A DNA stretch of 60,404 nt from an uncultured Chlorobiaceae bacterium. GTDB taxonomy: Bacteria > Bacteroidota > Chlorobiia > Chlorobiales > Chlorobiaceae. The DNA lies in assembly GCA_903851385.1 (NCBI GenBank), contig CAINOC010000042.1, positions 1 to 60,404 of the forward strand, in the 5' to 3' direction. The notes under the pieces were generated by a model, which made no database searches, was not told where the DNA came from, and worked only from the letters and a program-made list of their open reading frames with translations. Positions within the stretch are counted from its first letter, which is position 1, and the number at the start of each line of letters is the position of its first letter. Shown here in pieces: positions 40,801 through 48,867 of this stretch. The position numbers and the translations under genes are program-made.

Positions 40801-40965
40801 ATGAACGGAGAGCTCATGGATTATCCTGAACAGTTCTTCAGGTGAAGATGTAGGGTTAAATGCTGCGGCGAAAGTGCAGAGGTGTTTTTGCTCAAGGCGT
40901 TTTTCTGCAAGAGCCCTTAATTCTAAAGGGGTGTCTGAGTTATTGCTGTGCTGCTTTTTTCCCAT
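37873..40965 (-). CDS. Hybrid sensor histidine kinase (PAS - GAF - PAS - PAS - HisKA - HATPase - REC)
   Basis: A 1030-residue soluble kinase. The N-terminal VHQIELEIQQDEL module and a PAS opening LYDFAPVCHVTLGHN are shared with the kinases at 9450 and 30688. A GAF domain (~225-370; GYRMAWVGYAE ... ALPLQHDDKVYGAI) and two PAS/PAC domains follow (~385-635), then a HisKA of the GGIAHDFNN type (His666), HATPase (NLCINARDAIE, TDNGHGID, GTGMGLATVYGIV) and a receiver (Asp956 in TDVVMPEMNG). The kinase core is of a different subclass from the other three. A TTG-initiated CobW gene follows immediately. Confidence 0.92.
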   Translation of the reverse strand: MGKKQHSNNSDTPLELRALAEKRLEQKHLCTFAAAFNPTSSPEELFRIIHELSVHQIELEIQQDELVRSRMEIEDTLQRYTQLYDFAPVCHVTLGHNSTILHANVNAAKLLGVDRSGLPGLRFNQFVVPEDCQKIDALLDDVFTKRVTATVEITLASQDNESSAYPLRFVRIDAAIPDVGGGCMVILSDISEQKKTEIELQRLTRSLNAINHCNQALIHSTDEIELLQKICSTIVTTGGYRMAWVGYAEHDNNKTVRPVAQAGFDEGYIRRAGITWADVPSGQGPSGTAIRTCQVSTIRNLQKDPKFLPWRSEAIKKGYASVQALPLQHDDKVYGAITIYSEKENAFNTDETQLLTGLADNLAYGISKIRTQEEKRHAEQTLIEKQNRFTHALESAHAGVWDLDLSTGEYIWSDEIWRLYGLTRGDENPSEMLLQKAIHPDDRNETLRIIKHAKKNQIPINIEYRVFHLDGTVRWLMVKGTPIFDHKRDAVRYIGTSIDITDRKLIELERERLMNRQSGFEAVLNIKRIGLWELDLLNNTVFRTLEDARIFGYDSTEDNWRYETFLDHVLPEERTEVDRQFKEALATKSDLSIECRIRRADGEIRWIWIAVGYQYKQQGDVRFVSGITHDITQRRLFEEESERLQVQLQHSQKMQIVGQLAGGIAHDFNNMLMVILGHTELALERKDSSFSDLKVIKKAANHSAELTRQLLAFGQRQSVTTQILDLNASVEDMMSMMRRLIGENITLSWIPRAQDSLVKIAPSQVGQILSNLCINARDAIEKSGNITIETGKIHVNKTESTAMHTCSIPGDYITLSITDNGHGIDKKLLPHIVEPFFTTKEVGKGTGMGLATVYGIVKQNNGFIDIESEKDNGTKINIYLPLQRHDAAQDSDSNMKATLIQGKETILLVEDGYDILHHCRQMLEHKGYSVLAAASPMEAIELAKCNKDSIKLLVTDVVMPEMNGNDLFIELERVCRNLKVIYMSAYTSDFITRQLPGNDKVSFIEKPFSMAAFIKIIKEKLIKLPEEVER

Positions 40966-41104
40966 GATGACACAATGTTGTTAAGGACTAATCAAGTATA
41001 ATCAATACGCTACATTTTCGCAATGAGCTTCAGCTTGCTTGGTGCAGATGCTGGAGGTGGTGGCTGAGAGGGAGATGGGGAGAAATCGTTTTTTTGCGGC
41101 AAAC

Positions 41105-41266
41105 TTACAAAAGCGCTTCAAACGTTATTTTCTCAGCATAACAGACAGGACATGCCCACTCTTCGGAAACCTGTTCAAAAGCAGTATCCGCCATAATATT
41201 GTTGTCCATATCACCCTCTCGAGGGTCATAGACATAGCCGCACTCTTTGCACATCCATGCACGCAT
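41105..41266 (-). CDS. Rubredoxin
   Basis: A 53-residue gene read directly from the sequence. The product begins MRAWMCKECGYVYDPREGD, with CxxCGYVYD as first iron knuckle, then FEQVSEEWACPVC as second, and ends KITFEALL; length and spacing are those of rubredoxins. An unusual tyrosine replaces the common glycine after the second CPVC (CPVCYAEK). GGAGAT precedes the ATG as ribosome-binding site. It lies 23 bases downstream of the acetyltransferase on the same strand. In anaerobes rubredoxin passes electrons to oxidoreductases that detoxify oxygen or peroxide. Confidence 0.9.
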   Translation of the reverse strand: MRAWMCKECGYVYDPREGDMDNNIMADTAFEQVSEEWACPVCYAEKITFEALL

Positions 41267-41289
41267 GATTATCTCCATTAATGATTATT

Positions 41290-41742
41290 TCAAGCAAGCA
41301 GTTTCCTGAATACCACCATTCCTGACTTTGAAAATCCTTTTGACTGGTAAAATTGCTGTGCTGCCTCATTATCTCCATCGGTGAGGAGTGTTATTCGTCC
41401 CAGTCCTTCTTTACGGGCAAATTCCATGGCATGATTGATCAGGAGTGAACCTAGACCCTTTTGACGCCACTGGGGCGCAACAACCATATCCTCAAGCAGT
41501 GCGACTTTTTTGCCGAGAAAGGTGCTGACGGTAAAGAGCAGCATAACCATCCCCCCAATGACCCCGTTGTCAACTTCACAGACAAATATCCGGCCCAGAT
41601 CAGGATTGCCTATAATAATGGAAAGCGCTTTCGACTGTGCTTCAGCATCAGGGGTAAATTCGTGTTCCTGGCTGAACAGGATTTCGAGAAGCTCGGCACA
41701 TCTCGGTATGTCGCTGCTCAGGGCGGTTCTTACTTCAGGCAT
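41290..41742 (-). CDS. GNAT-family N-acetyltransferase
   Basis: A 150-residue acetyltransferase. The acetyl-CoA motif A reads VVAPQWRQKGLGSLLINHAME (Q/R-x-x-G-x-G/A), and the C-terminal motif B is AAQQFYQSKGF. The N-terminal EVRTALSSDIPRCAELLE is typical of GNATs. The substrate is unknown. It begins the two-gene unit that ends with rubredoxin. Confidence 0.85.
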   Translation of the reverse strand: MPEVRTALSSDIPRCAELLEILFSQEHEFTPDAEAQSKALSIIIGNPDLGRIFVCEVDNGVIGGMVMLLFTVSTFLGKKVALLEDMVVAPQWRQKGLGSLLINHAMEFARKEGLGRITLLTDGDNEAAQQFYQSKGFSKSGMVVFRKLLA

Positions 41743-41963
41743 TGCTCTTTGTTTCCATCAGTTTTTGATACTGGTATACTAACCGCCAATTTCATGATAA
41801 TCTCTCCCGATTTCAAAACATTTCAGCATAATATTTATCTTGTTATTGATCAATCAAGCGCACGAGCATATGGATATTGCCAGATGTAGAGCATCGACTC
41901 TATGCTAACCCTGAATCCCTTGCAGATTCTCAACAATCTTTCGAAACAGGCACTCTTTGTCCA

Positions 41964-42872
41964 ATGCGTTTTAAACGGGTATTAAACCTCACCGGTATTA
42001 TTGGAGGGCTTTGTCTTCTCTCTCTTAACGGGTGCAACAGGCCTGACCGCTCCGACGGGTATGGTAATTTCGAATCAACAGAAATTATTGTCTCATCAGA
42101 ATCTGAGGGTAAATTATTGCAATTCAACATTAAAGAGGGAGATCGGGTTATAAGGAACACCCCGGCAGCCCAGGTTGATACCTTACAGTTGCATCTTACA
42201 AAAGTGCAGCTTGAAGCTTCACGGGAAGCTCTTGTGAAAAAAAAACCTGAGATTCAAGCCGAAGCCGGAATCTATTGCCAGCAGCGACAAAACCTGCAGC
42301 ATGATATCGATCGTTACCGCAGGCTGGTAAAAGAGGGGGCTGTTGCATCCAGACAGCTTGAGGATCTTGAAAATCAGGCACGGGTAATTGATCGGCAGAT
42401 TGGATCAATTGCTGCCAAAAATCCGGAAATCAGCAAAGAGATCAATTCCATGGATGCACGAGTCGCCCAGATTGAAGATCAAATAAAAAAATCAACCATC
42501 AGAAACCCGATAAACGGAATCATACTCACCACGTATGCTGAACCGGGAGAAATGACTGCACACGGCAAACCCCTTTTTAAAATTGCTGATCTTGATTCGA
42601 TGTTTCTGAGGGTATACCTCAGCGGATCACAGCTTTCATCTCTAAAAACAGGCGATGAGGTGGACGTGCTTTTCGACGGTAAAAAGCCTGCCGATCAGCT
42701 CCTGAAAGGTCGCGTTACCTGGATTTCCTCAAAGGCCGAGTTTACACCGAAAATTATCCAGACAAGAGAAGATCGGGTGACAATGGTCTATGCCGTGAAG
42801 GTGCTGGTCAGCAACAAGAGCGGTCTTCTCAAGATCGGTATGCCTGGCGAAATACGTTTTCAGCACCACTGA
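41964..42872 (+). CDS. HlyD-family membrane fusion protein (YbhG-like lipoprotein)
   Basis: A ~302-residue periplasmic adaptor. The chosen ATG at 41964 gives a signal sequence ending in the lipobox SLNGC; upstream frame start at 41877 would bury it behind 29 residues. HlyD features include a biotinyl-lipoyl half (ESEGKLLQFNIKEGDRV), a coiled-coil hairpin (~55-165) and AEPGEMTAHGKPLFKIADL. It is the first gene of a five-gene exporter unit; the next gene starts in an ATGA overlap. It probably links two inner-membrane permeases to an outer-membrane channel, which is not encoded here. Confidence 0.87.
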   Translation: MRFKRVLNLTGIIGGLCLLSLNGCNRPDRSDGYGNFESTEIIVSSESEGKLLQFNIKEGDRVIRNTPAAQVDTLQLHLTKVQLEASREALVKKKPEIQAEAGIYCQQRQNLQHDIDRYRRLVKEGAVASRQLEDLENQARVIDRQIGSIAAKNPEISKEINSMDARVAQIEDQIKKSTIRNPINGIILTTYAEPGEMTAHGKPLFKIADLDSMFLRVYLSGSQLSSLKTGDEVDVLFDGKKPADQLLKGRVTWISSKAEFTPKIIQTREDRVTMVYAVKVLVSNKSGLLKIGMPGEIRFQHH

Positions 42873-43810
42873 TGACATCGAAGACAGCAGTCCGGGTTAC
42901 GGGACTTACGAAACATTTCGGCTCTGTGGAAGCTCTCAGGGAGATCAATCTTGCTATTCATGAAGGGGAGCTTTTTGGATTTATCGGAGCTGATGGGGCA
43001 GGGAAGACAACTCTTTTCAGAATTCTGTGTGCACTTCTGCTGCCGGATAAAGGCAATGCGGAAGTTCTCGGTTTTGATACTGTTACGGCATTCCGTGAAA
43101 TCCGAAAAAGAATTGGCTACATGCCTGGCCGCTTTTCGCTCTATCAGGATTTAAGTGTCGAGGAAAATCTGCGTTTTTTTGCAACGGTTTTTGGTACCAC
43201 CATAAAAGCAAACTATGAGCTGATCAAAGATATTTATAGTCAGCTCGAACCATTTCGCAACAGGATGGCAGGGAAGCTGTCGGGCGGTATGAAACAGAAG
43301 CTTGCGCTATCCTGCGCTTTGGTTCATCGACCGGAACTGCTTCTCCTTGATGAACCGACCACCGGAGTGGACGCTGTTTCCCGGCGGGAGTTCTGGCAGA
43401 TGCTCGGAAAGCTTCAAAAAAAAGGCATCACCATACTGGTTTCAACGCCATATATGGATGAGGCAGCACTATGCGACCGGATAGCGTTTCTGCAGAATGG
43501 CGCAACTCTTGGAATTGATACACCCAAAGGAATTGTCAGCCTTTTTACCCGGCCACTCTACGCCGTTCGATCTCTTCAAAAACACATCCTAATCAACACA
43601 CTGCGTCAGTACGAACATGCCGCATCGGTTTATGCGTTTGGAAGTTGTGTGCATTATACCGATAAACGCCCCTCTCTTGATCAAGGTGAACTTCAGGCCT
43701 ATCTCACCTCCTGCGGACTCAATGGCGTGCAGATTGAGCATATCGAGCCCAGTATTGAGGATACCTTCATAGCGCTTCTGGAAGAAAAGGGAGGTCTAAA
43801 GAATGCCTGA
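42872..43810 (+). CDS. ABC exporter ATP-binding protein (YbhF N-half-like)
   Basis: A 312-residue ABC ATPase with Walker A GADGAGKTT, signature LSGGMKQKLA and Walker B LLLLDEPTTGVD, followed by a C-terminal extension of about 80 residues (AVRSLQKHILINTL...). It resembles the first nucleotide-binding domain of the E. coli fused YbhF. It overlaps the previous gene by one base and the next by eight, so all are translationally coupled. Confidence 0.88.
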   Translation: MTSKTAVRVTGLTKHFGSVEALREINLAIHEGELFGFIGADGAGKTTLFRILCALLLPDKGNAEVLGFDTVTAFREIRKRIGYMPGRFSLYQDLSVEENLRFFATVFGTTIKANYELIKDIYSQLEPFRNRMAGKLSGGMKQKLALSCALVHRPELLLLDEPTTGVDAVSRREFWQMLGKLQKKGITILVSTPYMDEAALCDRIAFLQNGATLGIDTPKGIVSLFTRPLYAVRSLQKHILINTLRQYEHAASVYAFGSCVHYTDKRPSLDQGELQAYLTSCGLNGVQIEHIEPSIEDTFIALLEEKGGLKNA

Positions 43811-44528
43811 TGCAGTCATCGACACCTTGAACCTTACGAAAATGTTCGGCACATTTACCGCTGTCGACACGCTAACCCTCTCCTTAGAAAAAGGAGAGAT
43901 TTTTGGATTTCTTGGGGCAAACGGAGCAGGGAAAACAACGGTTATCAAAATGCTGACAGGGCTTCTTGCCCCAACCTCTGGATCGGCAAGTGTTGCCGGG
44001 TTTGATGTATTTAAGGCCACCGAATCCATAAAGCAGAACATTGGATATATGAGCCAGCGCTTTTCCCTCTATGAAGATCTTACACCGAGGGAAAATATCC
44101 GTTTTTGGGGCGGAATATACGGCCTTGAAAAAACAATCATAAAGGAAAAAGGTTTAGACCTTCTCAATGCTCTCGACCTTCTTGACGTAGCCGACACAAG
44201 GCTTTCCTCCCTGCCTTTGGGTTGGAAACAGAAACTGGCATTTTCAGTAGCTTTGCTGCATGAACCAAAAATCATTTTTCTTGACGAACCGACAGGAGGC
44301 GTTGACCCGGTTACAAGACGGCGTTTCTGGGACATGATCTATGAAAAAGCGGATAAGGGCCTGACTGTTTTTGTGACCACCCACTATATGGATGAGGCTG
44401 AATATTGCGACCGGATTTCCATTATGGTTGAAGGGCGCATGGCTGCACTCGGTACTCCAGCAGCATTGAAGTCAGAGTTTGGAGCAAAAAGTATTGACGA
44501 CCTCTTCATTCGCCTTGCACGAAGATAA
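43803..44528 (+). CDS. ABC exporter ATP-binding protein (YbhF C-half-like), degenerate signature
   Basis: A 241-residue ABC ATPase. Walker A is GANGAGKTT and Walker B IIFLDEPTGGVD, but the signature position reads SSLPLGWKQKLA in place of LSGGQ; this LPLGW form is the one known from the second half of YbhF and related drug exporters. The Asp/Glu and H-loop (TTHYMDEAEYCDR) are intact. The pair of ATPases would form an asymmetric engine. Confidence 0.88.
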   Translation: MPDAVIDTLNLTKMFGTFTAVDTLTLSLEKGEIFGFLGANGAGKTTVIKMLTGLLAPTSGSASVAGFDVFKATESIKQNIGYMSQRFSLYEDLTPRENIRFWGGIYGLEKTIIKEKGLDLLNALDLLDVADTRLSSLPLGWKQKLAFSVALLHEPKIIFLDEPTGGVDPVTRRRFWDMIYEKADKGLTVFVTTHYMDEAEYCDRISIMVEGRMAALGTPAALKSEFGAKSIDDLFIRLARR

Positions 44529-44544
44529 CCTACGGAGTAAGGTA

Positions 44545-45660
44545 ATGAGCAGATTCCGGGCATTTGTCCTCAAAGAGTTTTACCACATTTTCCGTGATAG
44601 GCGAACCGCGGCAATTCTTTTCGGCATGCCTGTTTTGCAGCTCCTGCTCTTCGGTTACGCCATCCGCAACGAGATCAATGAAGTCAAGCTCGGAATATGC
44701 GATCTGTCGCACGACACCGTCACCCGTAAACTCACCACAAAACTGCTTTCAACGGGCACCTTTATCGCCATTGATAATCTGCACAATCCCGAAGAGATCA
44801 ATCAGACTTTTGCTTCTGGACTTGTAGATGAGGTTATTGTGTTTGAACCGGCATTTGCTTCCCGGCTTCAGCGAGTTGGAGTGGGGCATGTACAGGTGAT
44901 CACCGATGGCTCCGACCCCAACGTTTCAAGAATTATAACAGGATATACGCTATCAGTGATACAGGACTATCTGAGAGAGTACCTCAAGGAAAAAAGCGGA
45001 GATACCCCACATGCTGGCGTGATATCTGTAACGGTAATGATGTTTAACCCTGCATTGAAGAGCGTTTATCTCTTTGTTCCTGGTCTTATGGCCCTGATTC
45101 TCATGCTGGTTTCTGCACTCATGACATCGATAAGCATTACAAGGGAAAAAGAGAACGGCACAATGGAGGTATTGCTGGTTTTCTCACTTAAACCCGCACA
45201 GATCATTATTGGAAAGGTGGTGCCCTATGTGTTGCTTGCTTTCATCAACCTCATCACCATTCTTGCACTTGCATTTTTTGTGTTCGGTGTTCCCTGCCGG
45301 GGAAGTGTGGTACTCTTGCTTCTCGAATCACTGCTTTTTATTGGTACAGCACTCTCACTTGGTATTTTCATCTCTACCATTACCGCATCACAGCAGGCAG
45401 CCATGATGATCTCTCTTGCTGGATTGCTGCTTCCCACCATTCTTCTTTCAGGATTTATATTCCCTGTTGCAAGCATGCCGCTTCCGTTGCAGGTGATCAG
45501 CAACATCATCCCGGCAAAATGGTACTTGATTATTGTTCGGGCTATCATGCTCAAAGGTGCAAGCTTCAGTTATGTGTGGAAGGAAACCATGGTGCTCGTT
45601 GTTATGACCGCAATTCTGGTAACGGCAAGCATAATAAAATTCAGCGAAAGGCTCCAGTAA
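44545..45660 (+). CDS. ABC-2 type permease (YbhS-like)
   Basis: A ~371-residue inner-membrane permease of the ABC-2 type: one N-terminal helix (AAILFGMPVLQLLLFGYAI), a soluble loop, and five C-terminal helices. The ATG at 44545 has GGAG/AAGG just upstream and removes an unrelated 22-residue extension overlapping the ATPase gene. KEFYHIFRDRRTAAIL is the family's signature N-terminal motif. It is followed 17 bases later by a second permease of the same type. Confidence 0.88.
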   Translation: MSRFRAFVLKEFYHIFRDRRTAAILFGMPVLQLLLFGYAIRNEINEVKLGICDLSHDTVTRKLTTKLLSTGTFIAIDNLHNPEEINQTFASGLVDEVIVFEPAFASRLQRVGVGHVQVITDGSDPNVSRIITGYTLSVIQDYLREYLKEKSGDTPHAGVISVTVMMFNPALKSVYLFVPGLMALILMLVSALMTSISITREKENGTMEVLLVFSLKPAQIIIGKVVPYVLLAFINLITILALAFFVFGVPCRGSVVLLLLESLLFIGTALSLGIFISTITASQQAAMMISLAGLLLPTILLSGFIFPVASMPLPLQVISNIIPAKWYLIIVRAIMLKGASFSYVWKETMVLVVMTAILVTASIIKFSERLQ

Positions 45661-45677
45661 CCCAAAGAGAAAAACGC

Positions 45678-46808
45678 GTGAGGCGCTCAATAAGAGTCAT
45701 TCTGGTTATCCTGCATAAAGAGTTTCTGCAGATATTCCGAAACAAGGGGATGGTGCCGATCATCTTTATCATGCCGTTTATCCAACTGCTGATTCTTTCC
45801 AATGCCGCTACATTCGATGTGAAACATGTACCGTTTCATCTTCAGGATCTTGATCGCTCATCATTATCGAATAATCTGGCCCGGTACTTTTCCAGCTCCG
45901 GATATTTCAGACGCACCGGTGAGTCATTTTCCAGCATCCAGGCAGTCGATGAACTGATCAGTCGAAAAGCCGATCTGGTAGTGGTGATTCCGAGGAATTT
46001 TGAGCACGACCTGATAACCCTTGGAAGCACTCCTGTACAGCTTATTATTAATGCCGAGGACGGATTTTCCGCCGGGGTGATCCAGGGATACACAAACGAT
46101 ATCATCACCGGCTTCAATAATGAACATAAGATGCTTTTTGCCAGAGCAGGTGCAGCATTTCCAGAGATTCAAGTAACCTCTTCAGGATGGTATAACCCTG
46201 AACTCGAGTACACGCACTATATGGTGCCAGGCATTCTCGTTATTCTGGTTACCCTGATAGGTCTTTTCCTTTCTGGAATGAATGTGGTCAGTGAGAAAGA
46301 AACCGGCACTATCGAACAGATCAACGTTACCCCTGTAAAAAGTTACCAGTTCATTACCGGAAAGCTGCTTCCATTCTGGATCATCGGACTTGGCGAACTT
46401 ACCCTCGGTCTTTTCATTGCCCGCATAGTGTTTCATGTTCCTATGCTGGGGAGTTATCTGCTTGTTTACCTTGTAGCCTCCATCTACCTGCTTGTCGTCC
46501 TTGGTATGGGGCTTCTTATCTCAACCATAACCGATACACAGCAACAGGCTATGTTTGTCGCCTGGTTTTTTATGGTCATTTTTACCCTGCTCAGTGGACT
46601 TTTTACCTCAATTGAAAGCATGCCTGACTGGGCCCAGCTCGTTACAATGCTTAACCCTGTCAGACACTTTGTCGATATCATGCGCCGTGTCATGCTGAAA
46701 GGATCAGAATTTGCCGATATTACCGGTTCATTGGTTATTCTGTGCGTTTATGCTGCAGTAATGCTTACTCTTGCAGTAAACCGATACAAAAAGGTTTCTT
46801 ACGTATGA
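45678..46808 (+). CDS. ABC-2 type permease (YbhR-like)
   Basis: A ~376-residue second permease, with KEFLQIFRNKGMVPIIFIMPFIQLL at the N-terminus, a periplasmic-type loop and five C-terminal helices. I use a GTG at 45678, preceded by AAAGAGA, because the long open frame upstream overlaps the previous permease by 160 bases. The set HlyD + two ATPases + two permeases matches E. coli ybhGFSR in composition, whose products export drugs and cations. The substrate here is not known. Confidence 0.86.
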   Translation: MRRSIRVILVILHKEFLQIFRNKGMVPIIFIMPFIQLLILSNAATFDVKHVPFHLQDLDRSSLSNNLARYFSSSGYFRRTGESFSSIQAVDELISRKADLVVVIPRNFEHDLITLGSTPVQLIINAEDGFSAGVIQGYTNDIITGFNNEHKMLFARAGAAFPEIQVTSSGWYNPELEYTHYMVPGILVILVTLIGLFLSGMNVVSEKETGTIEQINVTPVKSYQFITGKLLPFWIIGLGELTLGLFIARIVFHVPMLGSYLLVYLVASIYLLVVLGMGLLISTITDTQQQAMFVAWFFMVIFTLLSGLFTSIESMPDWAQLVTMLNPVRHFVDIMRRVMLKGSEFADITGSLVILCVYAAVMLTLAVNRYKKVSYV

Positions 46809-46872
46809 ATCTTTCTTTTGCATCAGGGTTCATAGCCCGCATTTTCTGATAACGGATTATTCCTGAACATTA

Positions 46873-47523
46873 ATGGACGCATTCTGGCTTTCACTCGTCA
46901 TTATTTTTATTGCTGAGCTTGGCGACAAAACTCAGCTTGTCGCTCTGACGCTTGCAACCTGTTACAACTCCTGGGTTGTTCTGTGGGGGATTTTCTGGGC
47001 AACCCTTGCCATTCATGTTTTTTCAGCCGGTATAGGCTGGTTTATTGGCGACAGGCTGCCTACCGACTGGATCAAGTTTGTTGCCGGTATGGCCTTTATA
47101 GCATTCGGTTTCTGGACACTCAGAGGCGATCAACTTGATGACGATGAAAAGAGCTGTAAAACGGGCATTAACCCCTTCTGGCTTGTCTTTTCAACCTTCT
47201 TCATGGCAGAGCTTGGCGACAAAACCATGCTCTCGACCATTACCCTCGCATCAACGCATCCTTTTCTCCCAGTCTGGATCGGATCGACTATCGGCATGGT
47301 CATTTCGGATGGACTGGCTATCATAGCAGGAAAAATGCTCGGAGCAAAACTGCCGGAAAAAGCAATAAAAATAGGAGCATCAGCCATCTTTTTTCTCTTC
47401 GGCATTTTCAGCATGTATGAAGGTGGCTCCAAATTTTCCTTTTATATATGGGGAATTGCAGTTGCGGCTGTTGCCCTCACAGGCTATATTTTTCTGCGTA
47501 AACCAAGTGAACGTCAGGGATGA
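46873..47523 (+). CDS. GDT1/TMEM165-family (UPF0016) Mn2+/Ca2+ exporter
   Basis: A 216-residue protein of six hydrophobic helices in two inverted halves, each with the E-x-G-D-K-T motif: [12 protein letters not shown] near the N-terminus and [12 protein letters not shown] at ~115-126. Bacterial members such as MneA export Mn2+. The start lies about 60 bases after the exporter operon, and its stop overlaps the next gene (ATGA). Confidence 0.9.
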   Translation: MDAFWLSLVIIFIAELGDKTQLVALTLATCYNSWVVLWGIFWATLAIHVFSAGIGWFIGDRLPTDWIKFVAGMAFIAFGFWTLRGDQLDDDEKSCKTGINPFWLVFSTFFMAELGDKTMLSTITLASTHPFLPVWIGSTIGMVISDGLAIIAGKMLGAKLPEKAIKIGASAIFFLFGIFSMYEGGSKFSFYIWGIAVAAVALTGYIFLRKPSERQG

Positions 47524-48179
47524 TTGCGCAGATCTATTTTGCCCGTTGTGGTACGGCTATTTCTGACAGCCATCTTGATGACTATCTTGAAATGATGCCC
47601 TCCGGAATTCGTTCATCAATTGAACGATATAGGCGATGGCAGGACAGGCAGGCAACTCTCTTTGGCAAGGTATTATTGCTGAAGGCCTTGCAAATACAAT
47701 TTCAAGATACATGGTTAAGGAAATTCCAGTCGCTGGAATTGTCTGAATTCGGAAAGCCTTTTATAGAAGGTTGGCCTGAATTCAATATTTCACATTCAGG
47801 TGATATTGTGGTTCTCGCTTTAACTCAACACCATGCCATTGGCATAGATATCGAAAAAATCTGTCCTGTTGATAAAGATGATTTTGTAAAGGAACTCCCT
47901 GAGATTATCTCCTTTTATGAAAACCATGAAACTGATCAGGCCAACCATCTTTTTTTTGAATGCTGGACAAAAAAAGAAGCTGTTTTAAAGGGCGTTGGAA
48001 AAGGTCTTTTAGTCCCCTTGAAAGAGGTTGTACTGAACGGAGATCAGGCGATTATTGATAACAGCATCTGGTTTGTCAAAAAACTGCAAATAGACGACGG
48101 TTATTGCTGCCACGTTGCCACACAGAACCCTCTGGATCAGTTTATTGTTGAGTGTGTAAATTTGATGAATGGTTATTAA
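47520..48179 (+). CDS. 4'-Phosphopantetheinyl transferase (Sfp/Gsp type)
   Basis: A 219-residue PPTase that activates carrier proteins with coenzyme A. The characteristic [21 protein letters not shown] (Mg-binding Asp/Glu) and [19 protein letters not shown] motifs are all present. Its target carrier protein is not in the window; fatty-acid ACP or a secondary-metabolite carrier is possible. It starts in a four-base overlap with the exporter upstream and its end abuts the ABC gene downstream. Confidence 0.92.
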   Translation: MIAQIYFARCGTAISDSHLDDYLEMMPSGIRSSIERYRRWQDRQATLFGKVLLLKALQIQFQDTWLRKFQSLELSEFGKPFIEGWPEFNISHSGDIVVLALTQHHAIGIDIEKICPVDKDDFVKELPEIISFYENHETDQANHLFFECWTKKEAVLKGVGKGLLVPLKEVVLNGDQAIIDNSIWFVKKLQIDDGYCCHVATQNPLDQFIVECVNLMNGY

Positions 48180-48186
48180 CCCCTAT

Positions 48187-48867
48187 ATGGCTCCACTGCT
48201 TGAAATCAGGAATCTGTCCTTCGCTTATGAGGGATCAACGGCTCTTGTGTTTGACCGTCTCAATGTAGTCGTTCAGGAAGGGGAGTTTGTTCTGGTAAAA
48301 GGCCCTTCAGGATCAGGAAAATCAACGCTCTTGCGATTGATATGCCGACTGAACAAGCCACAGGGAGGCTCTATTCTTTTTCAGGGTAATGACACTACCA
48401 CAATTGCCCCGGCAAAGCTTCGGAGCGCCGTCAGCTATGTTGCCCAGATACCCCAGATGATCGATGCCTCGGTCGAGGAAAACCTTCTCCTGCCGTTTTC
48501 CTTTGCCATCAATGCAGGTAAAACCCGTCCCGGCACGGAAGAGTTGAGAGAGATGCTGAGCAAATTTTACCTTGGAGATGTTCGTCCAGATCAATCTGCC
48601 ATGAAACTTTCTATCGGGCAGAAACAGCGTCTGGCCATTATGAGAGCCCTTTTACAGAAACCTCTCCTGCTGCTGCTTGATGAACCCACATCCGCCCTTG
48701 ATCAGGAGAGTGCAGCAATGGTTTTTTCCATTATGGAGCGGCTGAACACCGAAGAGCATAAAACCCTTATAACGGTTACCCACATCGATTACAAGCCTGA
48801 AACTGTAAGGCCTCTAACCTATACTCTTGCTCACCAGACACTCCATCTTCATGAGTCAGATCATTAA
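48187..48867 (+). CDS. fetA: ABC transporter ATPase (FetA/YbbL-like)
   Basis: A ~226-residue ABC ATPase with Walker A GPSGSGKSTLLRLI, signature LSIGQKQRLAIMRAL and Walker B LLLLLDEPTSALD. The alternative signature (LSIGQ) is seen in FetA homologues. An ATG six codons upstream at 48169 overlaps the transferase gene. It is paired with a FetB-like permease whose start overlaps its end, as in E. coli fetAB, an iron exporter that protects against oxidative stress. The name is by family and neighbour. Confidence 0.75.
   Translation: MAPLLEIRNLSFAYEGSTALVFDRLNVVVQEGEFVLVKGPSGSGKSTLLRLICRLNKPQGGSILFQGNDTTTIAPAKLRSAVSYVAQIPQMIDASVEENLLLPFSFAINAGKTRPGTEELREMLSKFYLGDVRPDQSAMKLSIGQKQRLAIMRALLQKPLLLLLDEPTSALDQESAAMVFSIMERLNTEEHKTLITVTHIDYKPETVRPLTYTLAHQTLHLHESDH

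Noticed and set aside
43803-44528. Second ATPase of the exporter as an inactive pseudo-enzyme
   Set aside because: Walker A, Walker B and H-loop are intact and the LPLGW variant signature is normal for this half of YbhF-type proteins.
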